A DNA stretch of 56,522 nt from Prevotella sp. (GTDB taxonomy: Bacteria > Bacteroidota > Bacteroidia > Bacteroidales > Bacteroidaceae). The stretch is taken from the NCBI GenBank assembly GCA_017960525.1, contig JAGCZA010000042.1:1-56522 (forward strand), given 5' to 3'. The position numbers and the translations under genes were made by a program. Shown here piece after piece: positions 48,194 to 55,520 of the stretch. Numbering within the stretch: the first letter of the stretch is position 1; each line of letters opens with the position of its first letter. The notes beneath the pieces were generated by a model. That model was not told the DNA's origin. It did no database searches and saw nothing but the letters and a program-made list of their open reading frames with translations.

Positions 48194-48225
48194 TTTGCCA
48201 ACTCTGAATATTCTTCGTATTTTTG
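48194..48225 (+). promoter_or_regulatory. Promoter of upp
   Basis: TTTG (48194-48197), 20 bases, TATTTTTG (48218-48225), giving a leader of under 20 bases before the ATG at 48250. Confidence 0.72.
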
Positions 48226-48249
48226 CACACCAAACCAAAGCAGACCGCT

Positions 48250-48906
48250 ATGAGAGTGATTAATCTTAGTGAGCAGAACTCGGTGATGAACCAGTATATG
48301 GCCGAGATTCGCGACAAGAGTTACCAGAAGAACCGGCTGGTGTTTCGCAACAACATTGAGCGTATCGGTGAACTGATGGCCTACGAAATGTCGAAGACCT
48401 TCACCTACAAGCCCAAGACTGTGACCACACCGCTGGGCACGCTCGACATTCCGTTGGCGAAGGACGATGTGCTGGTGGCCACCGTGCTGCGTGCAGGTCT
48501 GCCGTTCCATCACGGCTTCCTGCGCGTGTTCGACCGTGCCGACAATGCCTTTGTCTCGGCCTATCGCATGTACACCAACCGTGAGCATACCGAGGTGGGC
48601 ATCCACACCGAGTATATGGCTTCGCCGTCGGCCAAGGGCAAGACGCTCATCATTGTCGATCCCATGTTGGCCACGGGCGGCTCAATGGTGGCGGCCTACG
48701 AGGCCCTGCTGAAGACGGGGCGCCCCCACCAAGTCCACATTGCCTGCGTCATCGGCACGCCTGAGGGCGTGGATATGCTGGGCAAGAACGTGGCCGACGA
48801 TGTGACGCTCTGGTGTGCAGCCATCGACCCCGGCATGAACGAGCACAAGTACATCGTGCCCGGCTTTGGCGACTGTGGCGACCTGTGCTACGGCGAGAAA
48901 CTTTAA
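48250..48906 (+). CDS. upp: Uracil phosphoribosyltransferase
   Basis: Makes UMP from uracil and PRPP in pyrimidine salvage. The 218-aa type I phosphoribosyltransferase shows L-R-A-G-L-P-F, the PRPP loop I-I-V-D-P-M-L-A-T-G-G-S, and the uracil-binding end P-G-F-G-D-C-G-D. The ATG at 48250 (M-R-V-I-N-L-S) is chosen because the promoter lies just before it; the longer frame to 48223 starts inside the -7 box. It lies 37 bases before the FMN-binding gene on the same strand and complements cdd in nucleoside salvage. Confidence 0.97.
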   Translation: MRVINLSEQNSVMNQYMAEIRDKSYQKNRLVFRNNIERIGELMAYEMSKTFTYKPKTVTTPLGTLDIPLAKDDVLVATVLRAGLPFHHGFLRVFDRADNAFVSAYRMYTNREHTEVGIHTEYMASPSAKGKTLIIVDPMLATGGSMVAAYEALLKTGRPHQVHIACVIGTPEGVDMLGKNVADDVTLWCAAIDPGMNEHKYIVPGFGDCGDLCYGEKL

Positions 48907-48943
48907 AACAGTAAACATCAACTTAAATAGGACTAAACAGACA

Positions 48944-49336
48944 ATGAGAAAACTGATGATTGCAGGTTTTGCCCTGCTGCTGACTATCGTGCTGGTGAGC
49001 GCCGACAAGAACGACGGCGTAATGGTCAAGGAGAATGGTGCCTACGTGGTGAACACCACAGAACTGGGCAAGAAGGTCGACGGCTATGCCGGCCCCACGC
49101 CCCTGAAGGTCTATATCCGCAAGGGAAAGGTGGAGAAGATTGAGTTCCTGCCCAACCAGGAGACACCCAAATACTGGAATGCAGTGAAGAAGCAGATGCA
49201 GAACTCGTGGGACGGTATGAAGGTGGCCGACGCAAAGAAGGCGCAAGTGGACGGCCGTACAGGTGCCACCTTCAGCAGCGATGCTGTCAAGGAGAATGTG
49301 AAACTCGCCTTGGAGTACTACGAGAAGAACAAGTAA
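48944..49336 (+). CDS. Exported FMN-binding domain protein
   Basis: A 130-aa protein with an N-terminal signal peptide (about 1-20) and one FMN-binding domain. The segment D-G-R-T-G-A-T-F-S-S-D-A-V matches the [S/T]-G-A-T motif whose Thr is flavinylated by ApbE in RnfG/NqrC-type and extracytosolic flavoproteins. So it may carry a covalent FMN outside the inner membrane and pass electrons. The start at 48944 is chosen for the signal peptide. It is 37 bases downstream of upp with no promoter between. No apbE or partner reductase lies in the window. Confidence 0.82.
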   Translation: MRKLMIAGFALLLTIVLVSADKNDGVMVKENGAYVVNTTELGKKVDGYAGPTPLKVYIRKGKVEKIEFLPNQETPKYWNAVKKQMQNSWDGMKVADAKKAQVDGRTGATFSSDAVKENVKLALEYYEKNK

Positions 49337-49352
49337 GCCGACTTTCAGGCTT

Positions 49353-50357
49353 TCATCCTTCACCCCCCTTGCCCTCTCCCTGTTCGGGAAGCGGCGAGGG
49401 GGATGTTTCTTTCCGCTTGCTCCATATCTCAATGCTGTTGACAATGTTTTGCCACAGGATGTAGCAGCCGGGGCCGACGCTGGAGAGCGGGTTCAGGTAG
49501 GCCGTGGAGAGCCAGATGGCAAAGGCAGTATTCTTCTGCCCCAGAGCCTGGCCAGCCTCCTGCGTGTGGCGGAAGAAATGGCCGATGAAACGACCCACGG
49601 CGAACTGCACCACACACAGCACCAGCCCCGTCAGGGCGATGGCCAGGAGCAGCCAGAGGGGCGCCTGGGCGTGGACAATATTGCGGACAGTCGTGCCTGT
49701 GACAATCATCAGCGAGCAGGCCCAGAGATAGTAACTCAGGTCGCGCACGTCAATGATACGGCGGTGCAGGCCGTGCAGATGGTGCTTCACCACGTAGGCC
49801 AGCAGCATGGGCACCAGCAGCACGATGGCCACCTCGTAGAGAATCTTGGCAAAAGCCGACAGGAAGGTGATGCCTGCCGACGGCTCTATCAGGGGGAAGC
49901 AGACAGGCACGATGAAGGCGGTGACAAAGTTGGAGATAAACGTGTAGGTGGTCATCTGCTCCAACGAGCCGCCCAACTTTTGGGTGACAACGGCGGCAGC
50001 GGTGGCGCAGGGCGATATGATGCACATCAAGATGGCCTCCAGCAGGACGAGCACAGAAAACGACAACTGCCCGGGGAACAGGAGGACGGGCGCCAGCAGA
50101 AGCGCTACGAACAGCAACTGGAACAAGGCCACCCACCAGTGCCACTGGACGGGCAGCAGGCGGCGGAAGTCCACCTTGCAGAACGTGACGAACAGCACCA
50201 GAAACATAAATAGCGGCAGGATGGCAGAGAAGAAAGGGACCATCGCCGTGCCCGCGCTGTTGAGCGCCGGAACGAAGGCAAAAGGCAAATAGGCCAGCAC
50301 CCCAATGCCCATAGCCACAGGCAGCGTCCAGTCTTTCAGAAATCTAACAATGTCCAT
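49353..50357 (-). CDS. BASS-family transporter (bile acid:sodium symporter-like)
   Basis: A 334-aa inner-membrane protein with about nine to ten hydrophobic helices and the BASS-like segment S-P-C-A-T-A-A-A-V-V in the middle, where the family has its two crossover helices. Substrate unknown; organic anions or small acids are possible. The start at 50357 (M-D-I-V-R-F-L) is used because the longer frame runs into the promoter. The last 18 residues (K-E-T-S-P-S-P-L-P-E-Q-G-E-G) are encoded by a C-rich palindrome at about 49362-49403, unlike any transporter tail, so the normal C-terminus seems to have been replaced. It converges on the FMN-binding gene. Confidence 0.83.
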   Translation of the reverse strand: MDIVRFLKDWTLPVAMGIGVLAYLPFAFVPALNSAGTAMVPFFSAILPLFMFLVLFVTFCKVDFRRLLPVQWHWWVALFQLLFVALLLAPVLLFPGQLSFSVLVLLEAILMCIISPCATAAAVVTQKLGGSLEQMTTYTFISNFVTAFIVPVCFPLIEPSAGITFLSAFAKILYEVAIVLLVPMLLAYVVKHHLHGLHRRIIDVRDLSYYLWACSLMIVTGTTVRNIVHAQAPLWLLLAIALTGLVLCVVQFAVGRFIGHFFRHTQEAGQALGQKNTAFAIWLSTAYLNPLSSVGPGCYILWQNIVNSIEIWSKRKETSPSPLPEQGEGKGGEG

Positions 50358-50366
50358 ATCTGCGTG

Positions 50367-50396
50367 CAAAGGTACGAAGCGGAAACAGATTGACAA
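50367..50396 (-). promoter_or_regulatory. Promoter of the BASS transporter
   Basis: On the minus strand TTG (50394-50396), 19 bases, TACCTTTG (50367-50374), ending 9 bases before the ATG at 50357; the leader would be only a few bases long. Confidence 0.65.
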
Positions 50397-50505
50397 CGGA
50401 ATCGTGTGTTAATTTTTCACAAAAAGCAAAGGCAATAGACGGCTATTTCCGCAAAAAAACGTATATTTGCCAATGTAAATTTGTTTAACTAACCTATTGT
50501 TTATT

Positions 50506-50913
50506 ATGGACTACAAGATTATCGACATTGAAGGCGTAGGCGATGTCTATGCAGAGAAATTGGTTGCCGCTGGCATCAACAAAGTAAGTGAACTGCTGGA
50601 GAAGTGTGCAGCACCCAAAGGTCGCAAGGAACTGGCCGAGGCTACGGGCATCAGCGAGAAACTCATTCTGCGCTGGACCAACCATGCAGACCTGTTCCGC
50701 ATCAACGGCGTAGGCCCCCAGTTCTCTGAGTTGCTCGAGAAGGCCGGCGTCGATACCGTGAAGGAGTTCCGCCACCGCGTGGCCGAAAATCTGCAGCCGA
50801 AACTGGAAGAGGTCAACGCCGAGTTCCACATCTGTGGCCGTGTTCCCTCTGTTTCAGAGGTTCAGAAAATGATTGACCAGGCCAAGGAACTGGAGCCAAA
50901 GATGACCTACTAA
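50506..50913 (+). CDS. DUF4332 helix-hairpin-helix protein
   Basis: A 135-aa cytoplasmic protein with two helix-hairpin-helix units: I-E-G-V-G-D-V-Y-A-E-K-L near the N-terminus and I-N-G-V-G-P-Q-F-S-E-L-L in the middle, each followed by a helix with T/S-V-x-E-F/L. This is the DUF4332 layout, thought to bind DNA or act as a scaffold; no enzyme site is present. The ATG at 50506 is preferred over 50497 because it begins directly with the first unit. A -7-like TATATTTG lies about 40 bases upstream. It is followed by the terminator-promoter element at 50934. Confidence 0.85.
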   Translation: MDYKIIDIEGVGDVYAEKLVAAGINKVSELLEKCAAPKGRKELAEATGISEKLILRWTNHADLFRINGVGPQFSELLEKAGVDTVKEFRHRVAENLQPKLEEVNAEFHICGRVPSVSEVQKMIDQAKELEPKMTY

Positions 50914-50920
50914 GCGCTCC

Positions 50921-51091
50921 CCTTCAGAAAAAACGGGCGAATCGTTTGGCGGTTCGCCCGCTTTTTCGTAACTTTGCGGTCACAAACTAATAGTAGATTA
51001 GACATAATAACAAAAGAACGAACTATGAAACAAATGAAGAAACTGCTTGTCTGCACGATGTTGCTGGCAATGCTTGGCTGCCTGAATGTGG
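50921..51091 (+). repeat. Duplicated 171-bp block, copy 1
   Basis: This block covers a terminator hairpin, the promoter, the leader and the first 22 codons of the gene at 51025. It matches 52088-52258 at 168 of 171 positions with no gap. It marks one edge of a recent tandem duplication. Confidence 0.9.
50934..50976 (+). promoter_or_regulatory. Terminator hairpin overlapping a promoter, copy 1
   Basis: cgggcgaa (50934-50941) pairs with ttcgcccg (50953-50960) and a T-tract follows, forming a terminator for the DUF4332 gene. The hairpin loop holds TTTG (50945-50948); 20 bases further is TAACTTTG (50969-50976), a full consensus promoter for the gene at 51025. So one 43-bp element ends one transcript and starts the next. 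Confidence 0.75.
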
Positions 51092-52047
51092 CAGCACAGA
51101 CTTTGGTGTTCCATCTTGCAGGCGGTGCGAAGAGCACGGTCTCGCTGCCCGCCACGTTTACCGTTACGCCTTCGGGCAATATGCTTGTCATCGAAAGCGA
51201 TGGCACCCGCGTGGAACTGAGCGACGGCGACGTGACGTGCGTGACTTATCGGGCCAAGAGTGGCGATGTGAACGGCGACCAGACGGTCGATGTGGCCGAC
51301 ATCTCCACCATTCTCAGTCTGATGGCTGGCTACAAACCAGGTGAGGACGACAATCCTGTGGACACTGGCCAGGCTCCTGCAAATGCGAAGGGCATAGACC
51401 TTGGTCTGCCCAGCGGCACCCTGTGGGCTAATATGAACGTTGGGGCCACGTCGCCGCAGGAGAACGGACTTTACTTTGCCTGGGGCGAAACCAAAGGCTA
51501 CACCAGCGACACTTCCGATGGAAGGCTGTTCGACTATGCCTCGTATAAGTGGATGACTGAGGGGCAGTCGTCCTATTTGTGGATAAACAAGTATCAGGTA
51601 GCCGACAACCTTACAGATGGCTGCTGGTATCAGTACAGCTGGGATATTTTGGATTACGAGTTCATCGGCGACGGCAAGGCTACCCTTGACCCAGAGGACG
51701 ATGCTGCTGCCGTGAACTGGGGCGGCGATTGGCAGATGCCCACCATCGAAGACTTTAACGAGTTGCTTGAAAACACAACAAATGAGTGGATTACCGTAGG
51801 CTCAATGACTGGTCGCAAGTTTACGAGCAAGACCAATGGCAATTCTATTTTCCTCCCTGCCGCAGGTTACCGTAAGGAAGCCTCGCTCGTAGATCAGGGC
51901 ACGGTAGGATATTACTTGTCGGCGACGCTATATCCTTCGGGCACGCATGGCGTGAAGTTACTCTCCATCGCTTCTGGGCAAGCGACTACAATCAACGTCT
52001 TCATACGCACCTATGGTCGGAGTGTTCGCCCCGTCCTACGAAAATAG
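51025..52047 (+). CDS. Secreted FISUMP-type protein with dockerin-like motif (paralog 1)
   Basis: A 340-aa exported protein. The signal peptide ends V-A-A-Q; an L-G-C inside it could also act as a lipobox. Residues about 25-80 are a small beta domain (V-F-H-L-A-G-G-A-K-S), absent from its paralog. G-D-V-N-G-D-Q-T-V-D-V-A-D-I-S is one dockerin-type calcium loop. Residues about 125-340 are a Fibrobacter-succinogenes-major-paralog (FISUMP) domain: D-L-G-L-P-S-G-T-L-W-A-N-M-N-V-G-A, with W-G-E-T-K-G-Y and ending R-S-V-R-P-V-L-R-K. The fold is C-type-lectin-like in relatives (recalled), so a surface binding role is likely. It has a nearly identical promoter and leader to the next gene. Confidence 0.82.
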   Translation: MKQMKKLLVCTMLLAMLGCLNVAAQTLVFHLAGGAKSTVSLPATFTVTPSGNMLVIESDGTRVELSDGDVTCVTYRAKSGDVNGDQTVDVADISTILSLMAGYKPGEDDNPVDTGQAPANAKGIDLGLPSGTLWANMNVGATSPQENGLYFAWGETKGYTSDTSDGRLFDYASYKWMTEGQSSYLWINKYQVADNLTDGCWYQYSWDILDYEFIGDGKATLDPEDDAAAVNWGGDWQMPTIEDFNELLENTTNEWITVGSMTGRKFTSKTNGNSIFLPAAGYRKEASLVDQGTVGYYLSATLYPSGTHGVKLLSIASGQATTINVFIRTYGRSVRPVLRK

Positions 52048-52087
52048 TGCACAATGTTCCTCTGTTCCGTCGGATTTGCAATTCCGA

Positions 52088-52258
52088 CCTTCAGAAAAAG
52101 CGGGCGAATCGTTTGGCGGTTCGCCCGCTTTTTCGTAACTTTGCGGTCACAAACTAATAGTAGATTAGACATAATAACAAAAGGACAAACTATGAAACAA
52201 ATGAAGAAACTGCTTGTCTGCACGATGTTGCTGGCAATGCTTGGCTGCCTGAATGTGG
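52088..52258 (+). repeat. Duplicated 171-bp block, copy 2
   Basis: Second copy of the block at 50921-51091, with three substitutions: one lengthens the terminator stem by a base pair (a to g at 52100) and two lie just before the start codon. Confidence 0.9.
52100..52143 (+). promoter_or_regulatory. Terminator hairpin overlapping a promoter, copy 2
   Basis: gcgggcgaa (52100-52108) pairs with ttcgcccgc (52120-52128), with a T-tract after. TTTG (52112-52115) in the loop and TAACTTTG (52136-52143), 20 bases apart, form the promoter of the gene at 52192. Confidence 0.75.
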
Positions 52259-53049
52259 TAGCGCAATCGCTTAAAGGTGACGTGAACGAAGATGGAAAGG
52301 TTGATGTTGCTGACATCTCCACCATTCTCAGTCTGATGGCTGGCTACGAACCAGGTGGGGACGACAATCCATCTGGCGACGGCCATGCACCAGAAAACGC
52401 GAAGGCTGTGGACTTGGGCCTGCCCAGCGGCACCCTGTGGGCTAACATGAACGTGGGTGCCACGTCGCCGCAGGAGAACGGACTTTACTTTGCCTGGGGC
52501 GAAACCAAAGGCTACATCAGCGAAACTTCCGATGGGCGGCTGTTCGACTGGGCATCGTACAAGTGGATAACTGAGGGGCAGTCGTCTGAATTGTGGATAA
52601 ACAAGTATCAGGTAGTCGACAACCATACAGATGGCTGCTGGTATCACTACAACTGGGATGTTGTGGATTACGAGTTCATCGGCGACGGCAAGGCTACCCT
52701 TGACCCAGAGGACGATGCTGCTGCCGTGAACTGGGGCGGCGGCTGGCGGATGCCTACTTACGAGGACTTCACGGAGTTGCTGAACAACACCACTAACGAG
52801 TGGATTACCGTGGGTTCGGTCACTGGCTGCAAATTTACGAGCAAGACCAATGGTAATTCCATTTTCTTTCCTGCCGCAGGCTTCCACAATACCAGTTTGC
52901 AGTCATTGACCTGCAACTACTGGTCGTCATCGCTCCACCCATTGGACACGTACTTCGCGCGTTTCCTCCACTCCAATTTGAGAGGCGCGGCCATGTATGA
53001 CAGTAACCGCTACAACGGATTTTCGGTTCGCCCTGTGCTCAAAAAGTAG
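52192..53049 (+). CDS. Secreted FISUMP-type protein with dockerin-like motif (paralog 2)
   Basis: A 285-aa exported paralog of the upstream gene. The signal peptide is the same, but the small beta domain of about 55 residues is deleted; a dockerin-type loop G-D-V-N-E-D-G-K-V-D follows almost at once. The FISUMP domain is nearly identical through T-N-E-W-I-T-V-G-S, K-F-T-S-K-T-N-G-N-S, then the last about 65 residues diverge (N-Y-W-S-S-S-L-H-P), with only the final S-V-R-P-V-L-K-K shared. The start at 52192 is fixed by the shared leader. It was probably made by the duplication at 50921/52088. Confidence 0.82.
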   Translation: MKQMKKLLVCTMLLAMLGCLNVVAQSLKGDVNEDGKVDVADISTILSLMAGYEPGGDDNPSGDGHAPENAKAVDLGLPSGTLWANMNVGATSPQENGLYFAWGETKGYISETSDGRLFDWASYKWITEGQSSELWINKYQVVDNHTDGCWYHYNWDVVDYEFIGDGKATLDPEDDAAAVNWGGGWRMPTYEDFTELLNNTTNEWITVGSVTGCKFTSKTNGNSIFFPAAGFHNTSLQSLTCNYWSSSLHPLDTYFARFLHSNLRGAAMYDSNRYNGFSVRPVLKK

Positions 53050-53114
53050 TGCACACTATTCCTCTGTTCCCTCCATTGTGTGGGCTGGCGGTATGTCCCT
53101 GAATTATCCCTAAA

Positions 53115-53197
53115 CAACGGATTTCACGAATTAAACGGATTTACAACCACCTGACAATCAGTTGTGGCCTTATCCGTTTAATCCGTGAAATCCGTTG
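53115..53197. repeat. 26-bp inverted repeat of 'caacggattt...' type
   Basis: Arm 53115-53140 (caacggatttcacgaattaa...) is the inverted complement of 53172-53197 at 25 of 26 positions, with an inner acaac/gttgt stem. A partial third copy follows near 53211-53226. Sequences of this kind recur between genes in Bacteroidales (recalled). It may terminate the FISUMP transcript, but lacks a T-tract. Confidence 0.7.
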
Positions 53198-53282
53198 TAT
53201 GATTATCCTTATCCGTTCAATCCGTTGTTCTTCCGATATGTCACCTTCGCTGTATCCGCCCGCCCCTAATGTGCTGCGGAAA

Positions 53283-53339
53283 TTGGACGAACCAACATTC
53301 ACGTTTGGCCGCACCAAACGAAGGGTTTGGACGAACCAA
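53283..53339. repeat. Pair of TTGGACGAACCAA palindromes around a hairpin
   Basis: TTGGACGAACCAA occurs at 53283-53295 and 53327-53339; between them cgtttgg (53302-53308) pairs with ccaaacg (53314-53320). Each 13-mer is itself nearly palindromic. They lie past the rhaM stop. The rest of the 53050-53419 gap shows no gene. Confidence 0.5.
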
Positions 53340-53419
53340 AACGGGAGATTCCTCCGTTGTCTTTTTCGTTTGCGTAGCGCAAATTAATGCTTGCGTTAGC
53401 TCAAATTGTTCGGAAAGTT

Positions 53420-53740
53420 TCAATCCAGGTGGAAAACCTCTGGCAGAGGGATGGTGATGGGTGAGTTGTCTGGGTTCACCTCCATAATGTCGGCCATCAT
53501 GTCCCACCAGCGCTGCGTGATAGGATCCACGTTCTCCGTGTCCTGCGAGTTGCCCTCTTTGGTGCACTCCTGGTAGGCAAAGAGGATGTTTGTGTCGCGG
53601 TCCCAGTAGATGCTGTAGTTCTGTACGCCCTGTTCCTTGATCATCTTCACCAGTTCCGGCCAGATGGCGGCGTGACGTTTCTGGTACTCTTCCTCGAAGC
53701 CCGGCTTGAGGAACATCTTAAATGCAAATCTGCGTGTCAT
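53420..53740 (-). CDS. rhaM: L-rhamnose mutarotase
   Basis: Interconverts alpha and beta anomers of L-rhamnose before its breakdown. The 106-aa dimeric alpha/beta-barrel protein (DUF718) shows R-F-A-F-K-M-F-L-K-P-G at the start, Y-Q-K-R-H-A-A-I-W-P-E-L with the active-site His, N-Y-S-I-Y-W-D and R-W-W-D-M-M-A-D-I-M near the end. Length is normal. No rhamnose isomerase, kinase or aldolase is in the window. It follows a GT2 gene by 17 bases on the same strand, so the two may share a transcript. Confidence 0.93.
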   Translation of the reverse strand: MTRRFAFKMFLKPGFEEEYQKRHAAIWPELVKMIKEQGVQNYSIYWDRDTNILFAYQECTKEGNSQDTENVDPITQRWWDMMADIMEVNPDNSPITIPLPEVFHLD

Positions 53741-53757
53741 AGCTTTTTAGTGGTGTT

Positions 53758-54636
53758 TTAAGTTAATGATAGGTAGTATCCGAGTTTATACATCTTGAAA
53801 AGGCTCAGTTTGGGGCGGTTCCCGCAAAGGTTTCGGCGAATCAGGGAGCCGAAGAGGTGGTGACAGAGCCGGATAGCCGACTTGACGAGGCCGATGTGTA
53901 TGCCGTCTGTGAAGGTAATGATCTGTGAATAGCCGCGCAGTTCGTCACGAAACTCGTAGAGCGTGCGCAGCCCCTCCTCGGTCTTGGCCACGAAATGGGG
54001 ATTGTCTTCAAAAGTGCAGAACCCCACGGGGTTGTCTATGTGGCTGATAGCGATGCCGGCTCGTCGCAGCTGTTTGCCCCAAAACACATCCTCGTAGCCG
54101 TATTTACGGAAACGCTCATCGAAAGGGTGCTCCAGCATAATGCCGCGCCTCACCATGAAATTGCAAGTGTGAAAATGCAGGAAAGGGCGCTTGCGCCGCT
54201 CTTCGGCTCGGTGCTGATGTTCGCATTGCCGCTCGTAGATATAGCGCAAACAGGTATCATCGTCTGTTCCAACCGTGTAGCCGCCGTATGCCACTTGCTC
54301 CGTTTCGGCATCCAGATAGTCCTGTAGATAGTGTGGGCTGACGATGGTCATATCGCAATCCAGGAACAGCAGCCACCCGTATTGGGCTTGGGTGGCCAGA
54401 AAATTGCGTATGACCGCCCGCCCGCTGTTCGCGCCCCGGTCTATGAAACGGCAATGGGGTAGGGCGCCCACTTCACGGCAACACTCTACGCAACGGCGGT
54501 CGGAAGACCCGTCGTCGGCCACGATAATCTCGTAGTGCAGACCGTCGATGGTCTCGGCTTGACGGCTAAGTTCTGTCACCATCTGGCGGCAGTCAGCGTT
54601 GTAGACAGGGATGAGTATCGACAGTTCTTTCTTCAT
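53758..54636 (-). CDS. Family 2 glycosyltransferase
   Basis: A 292-aa GT-A-fold enzyme starting M-K-K-E-L-S-I-L-I-P-V-Y-N. It has V-A-D-D-G-S-S-D, the metal site L-F-L-D-C-D-M-T and a later G-Y-E-D-V-F-W-G-K segment like the GT2 glycosyltransferase C-terminal region of galactosyl/chondroitin-type enzymes. There is no membrane helix, so it acts at the inner face of the membrane. The ATG at 54636 fits the conserved first strand; the longer frame to 54738 is unsupported. Sugar donor and acceptor cannot be told. It overlaps nothing and runs away from rpsP. Confidence 0.9.
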   Translation of the reverse strand: MKKELSILIPVYNADCRQMVTELSRQAETIDGLHYEIIVADDGSSDRRCVECCREVGALPHCRFIDRGANSGRAVIRNFLATQAQYGWLLFLDCDMTIVSPHYLQDYLDAETEQVAYGGYTVGTDDDTCLRYIYERQCEHQHRAEERRKRPFLHFHTCNFMVRRGIMLEHPFDERFRKYGYEDVFWGKQLRRAGIAISHIDNPVGFCTFEDNPHFVAKTEEGLRTLYEFRDELRGYSQIITFTDGIHIGLVKSAIRLCHHLFGSLIRRNLCGNRPKLSLFKMYKLGYYLSLT

Positions 54637-54645
54637 TTCAAGCGA

Positions 54646-54653
54646 CAAAATTA
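54646..54653 (-). promoter_or_regulatory. Possible -7 element of the GT2 / rhaM unit
   Basis: TAATTTTG on the minus strand, 9 bases before the start codon. The nearest TTTG is about 24 bases up, slightly too far for the consensus. Confidence 0.4.
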
Positions 54654-54693
54654 CACAAAAATAATTAAACGAGGCCACAAATAAAGGGAAAAG

Positions 54694-54725
54694 TTTGCTG
54701 GATTCGGAAAAAAAGAGTAATTTTG
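54694..54725 (+). promoter_or_regulatory. Promoter of rpsP
   Basis: TTTG (54694-54697), 20 bases, TAATTTTG (54718-54725), a full consensus match. The leader is about 65 bases and AT-rich. Confidence 0.75.
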
Positions 54726-54796
54726 CAGCCGCTTTCACGAGATGGAAGCATGAAATTCAATTAAAGTTACAAAATTAAAACATTAAAGATTAAAAC

Positions 54797-55327
54797 ATGG
54801 CAACAAAAATCAGATTGCAGCGCGGTGGCCGTAAGGGCTATGCTTTCTACAGCATTGTCATCGCCGACGCTCGTGCACCACGTGATGGTCGTTTCACTGA
54901 GAAGATTGGTTCTTACAATCCCAACACCAATCCCGCCACAGTAGACTTGAATTTCGACCGTGCATTGTATTGGCTGGAAGTTGGCGCACAGCCCACTGAC
55001 ACTGTTCGTAACATCCTTAGCCGCGAGGGCGTACTGCTGATGAAGCATCTGCGCGGTGGCGTGAAGAAGGGTGCATTCGACGAGGCTACTGCCCAGCGCA
55101 AGTTCGATGCATGGAAAGCCGACAAGCAGCGCGGCCTTGAGAAGGTGGCTGCCGACGAGGTTAAGGCCAAGAAAGAAGCCGCTGAGAAGGCTCTGGCCGA
55201 AGAGAAGAAGGTGAACGAGGCTATTGCCAAGAAGGTGGCTGAGAAGAAGGCTGCCGCTGTGGCCGAGGCTGCTCCCGAAGCACCCGCCGCAGAGGAGGCT
55301 GCTCCCGCTGCCGAGGCAGAGGCATAA
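54797..55327 (+). CDS. rpsP: Ribosomal protein bS16
   Basis: Small-subunit ribosomal protein. The first about 80 residues are classical S16: [34 protein letters not shown]. The remaining about 95 residues are an Ala/Lys/Glu helix and an A-P-E-A-P-A-A-E tail, an extension usual in Bacteroidetes. 176 aa in all. It has its own promoter and terminator, so it is monocistronic here; rimM and trmD, its partners in other phyla, are absent. Confidence 0.97.
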   Translation: MATKIRLQRGGRKGYAFYSIVIADARAPRDGRFTEKIGSYNPNTNPATVDLNFDRALYWLEVGAQPTDTVRNILSREGVLLMKHLRGGVKKGAFDEATAQRKFDAWKADKQRGLEKVAADEVKAKKEAAEKALAEEKKVNEAIAKKVAEKKAAAVAEAAPEAPAAEEAAPAAEAEA

Positions 55328-55353
55328 GCCACAGTTTTCAAAACTGCTCTCTA

Positions 55354-55388
55354 AAGGTTGCAACTCGCACAGGGTTGCAGCCTTTTTT
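55354..55388 (+). terminator. Terminator of rpsP
   Basis: aaggttgcaa (55354-55363) pairs with ttgcagcctt (55375-55384) with one bulge, followed by TTTTTT. It lies 26 bases after the rpsP stop. Confidence 0.82.
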
Positions 55389-55475
55389 CTATATTTCCCC
55401 TCACAAAAAAGATATTTATTCTCGTATAGTGAAAATATTTCTGCCGAAACGTTCTGCCGTTTCAGAATAAATTTG

Positions 55476-55483
55476 TAACTTTG
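55476..55483 (+). promoter_or_regulatory. -7 element of tkt
   Basis: TAACTTTG lies 37 bases before the transketolase start. The -33 position lacks TTTG. Confidence 0.45.
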
Positions 55484-55520
55484 TGGCGAATTATGTTTTA
55501 TATTAATCTAATAGTTATTT

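Noticed and set aside
51025-53049. Diversity-generating retroelement behind the variable C-termini
   Set aside because: No reverse transcriptase, template repeat or accessory gene is in the window; adenine-biased changes are not evident.
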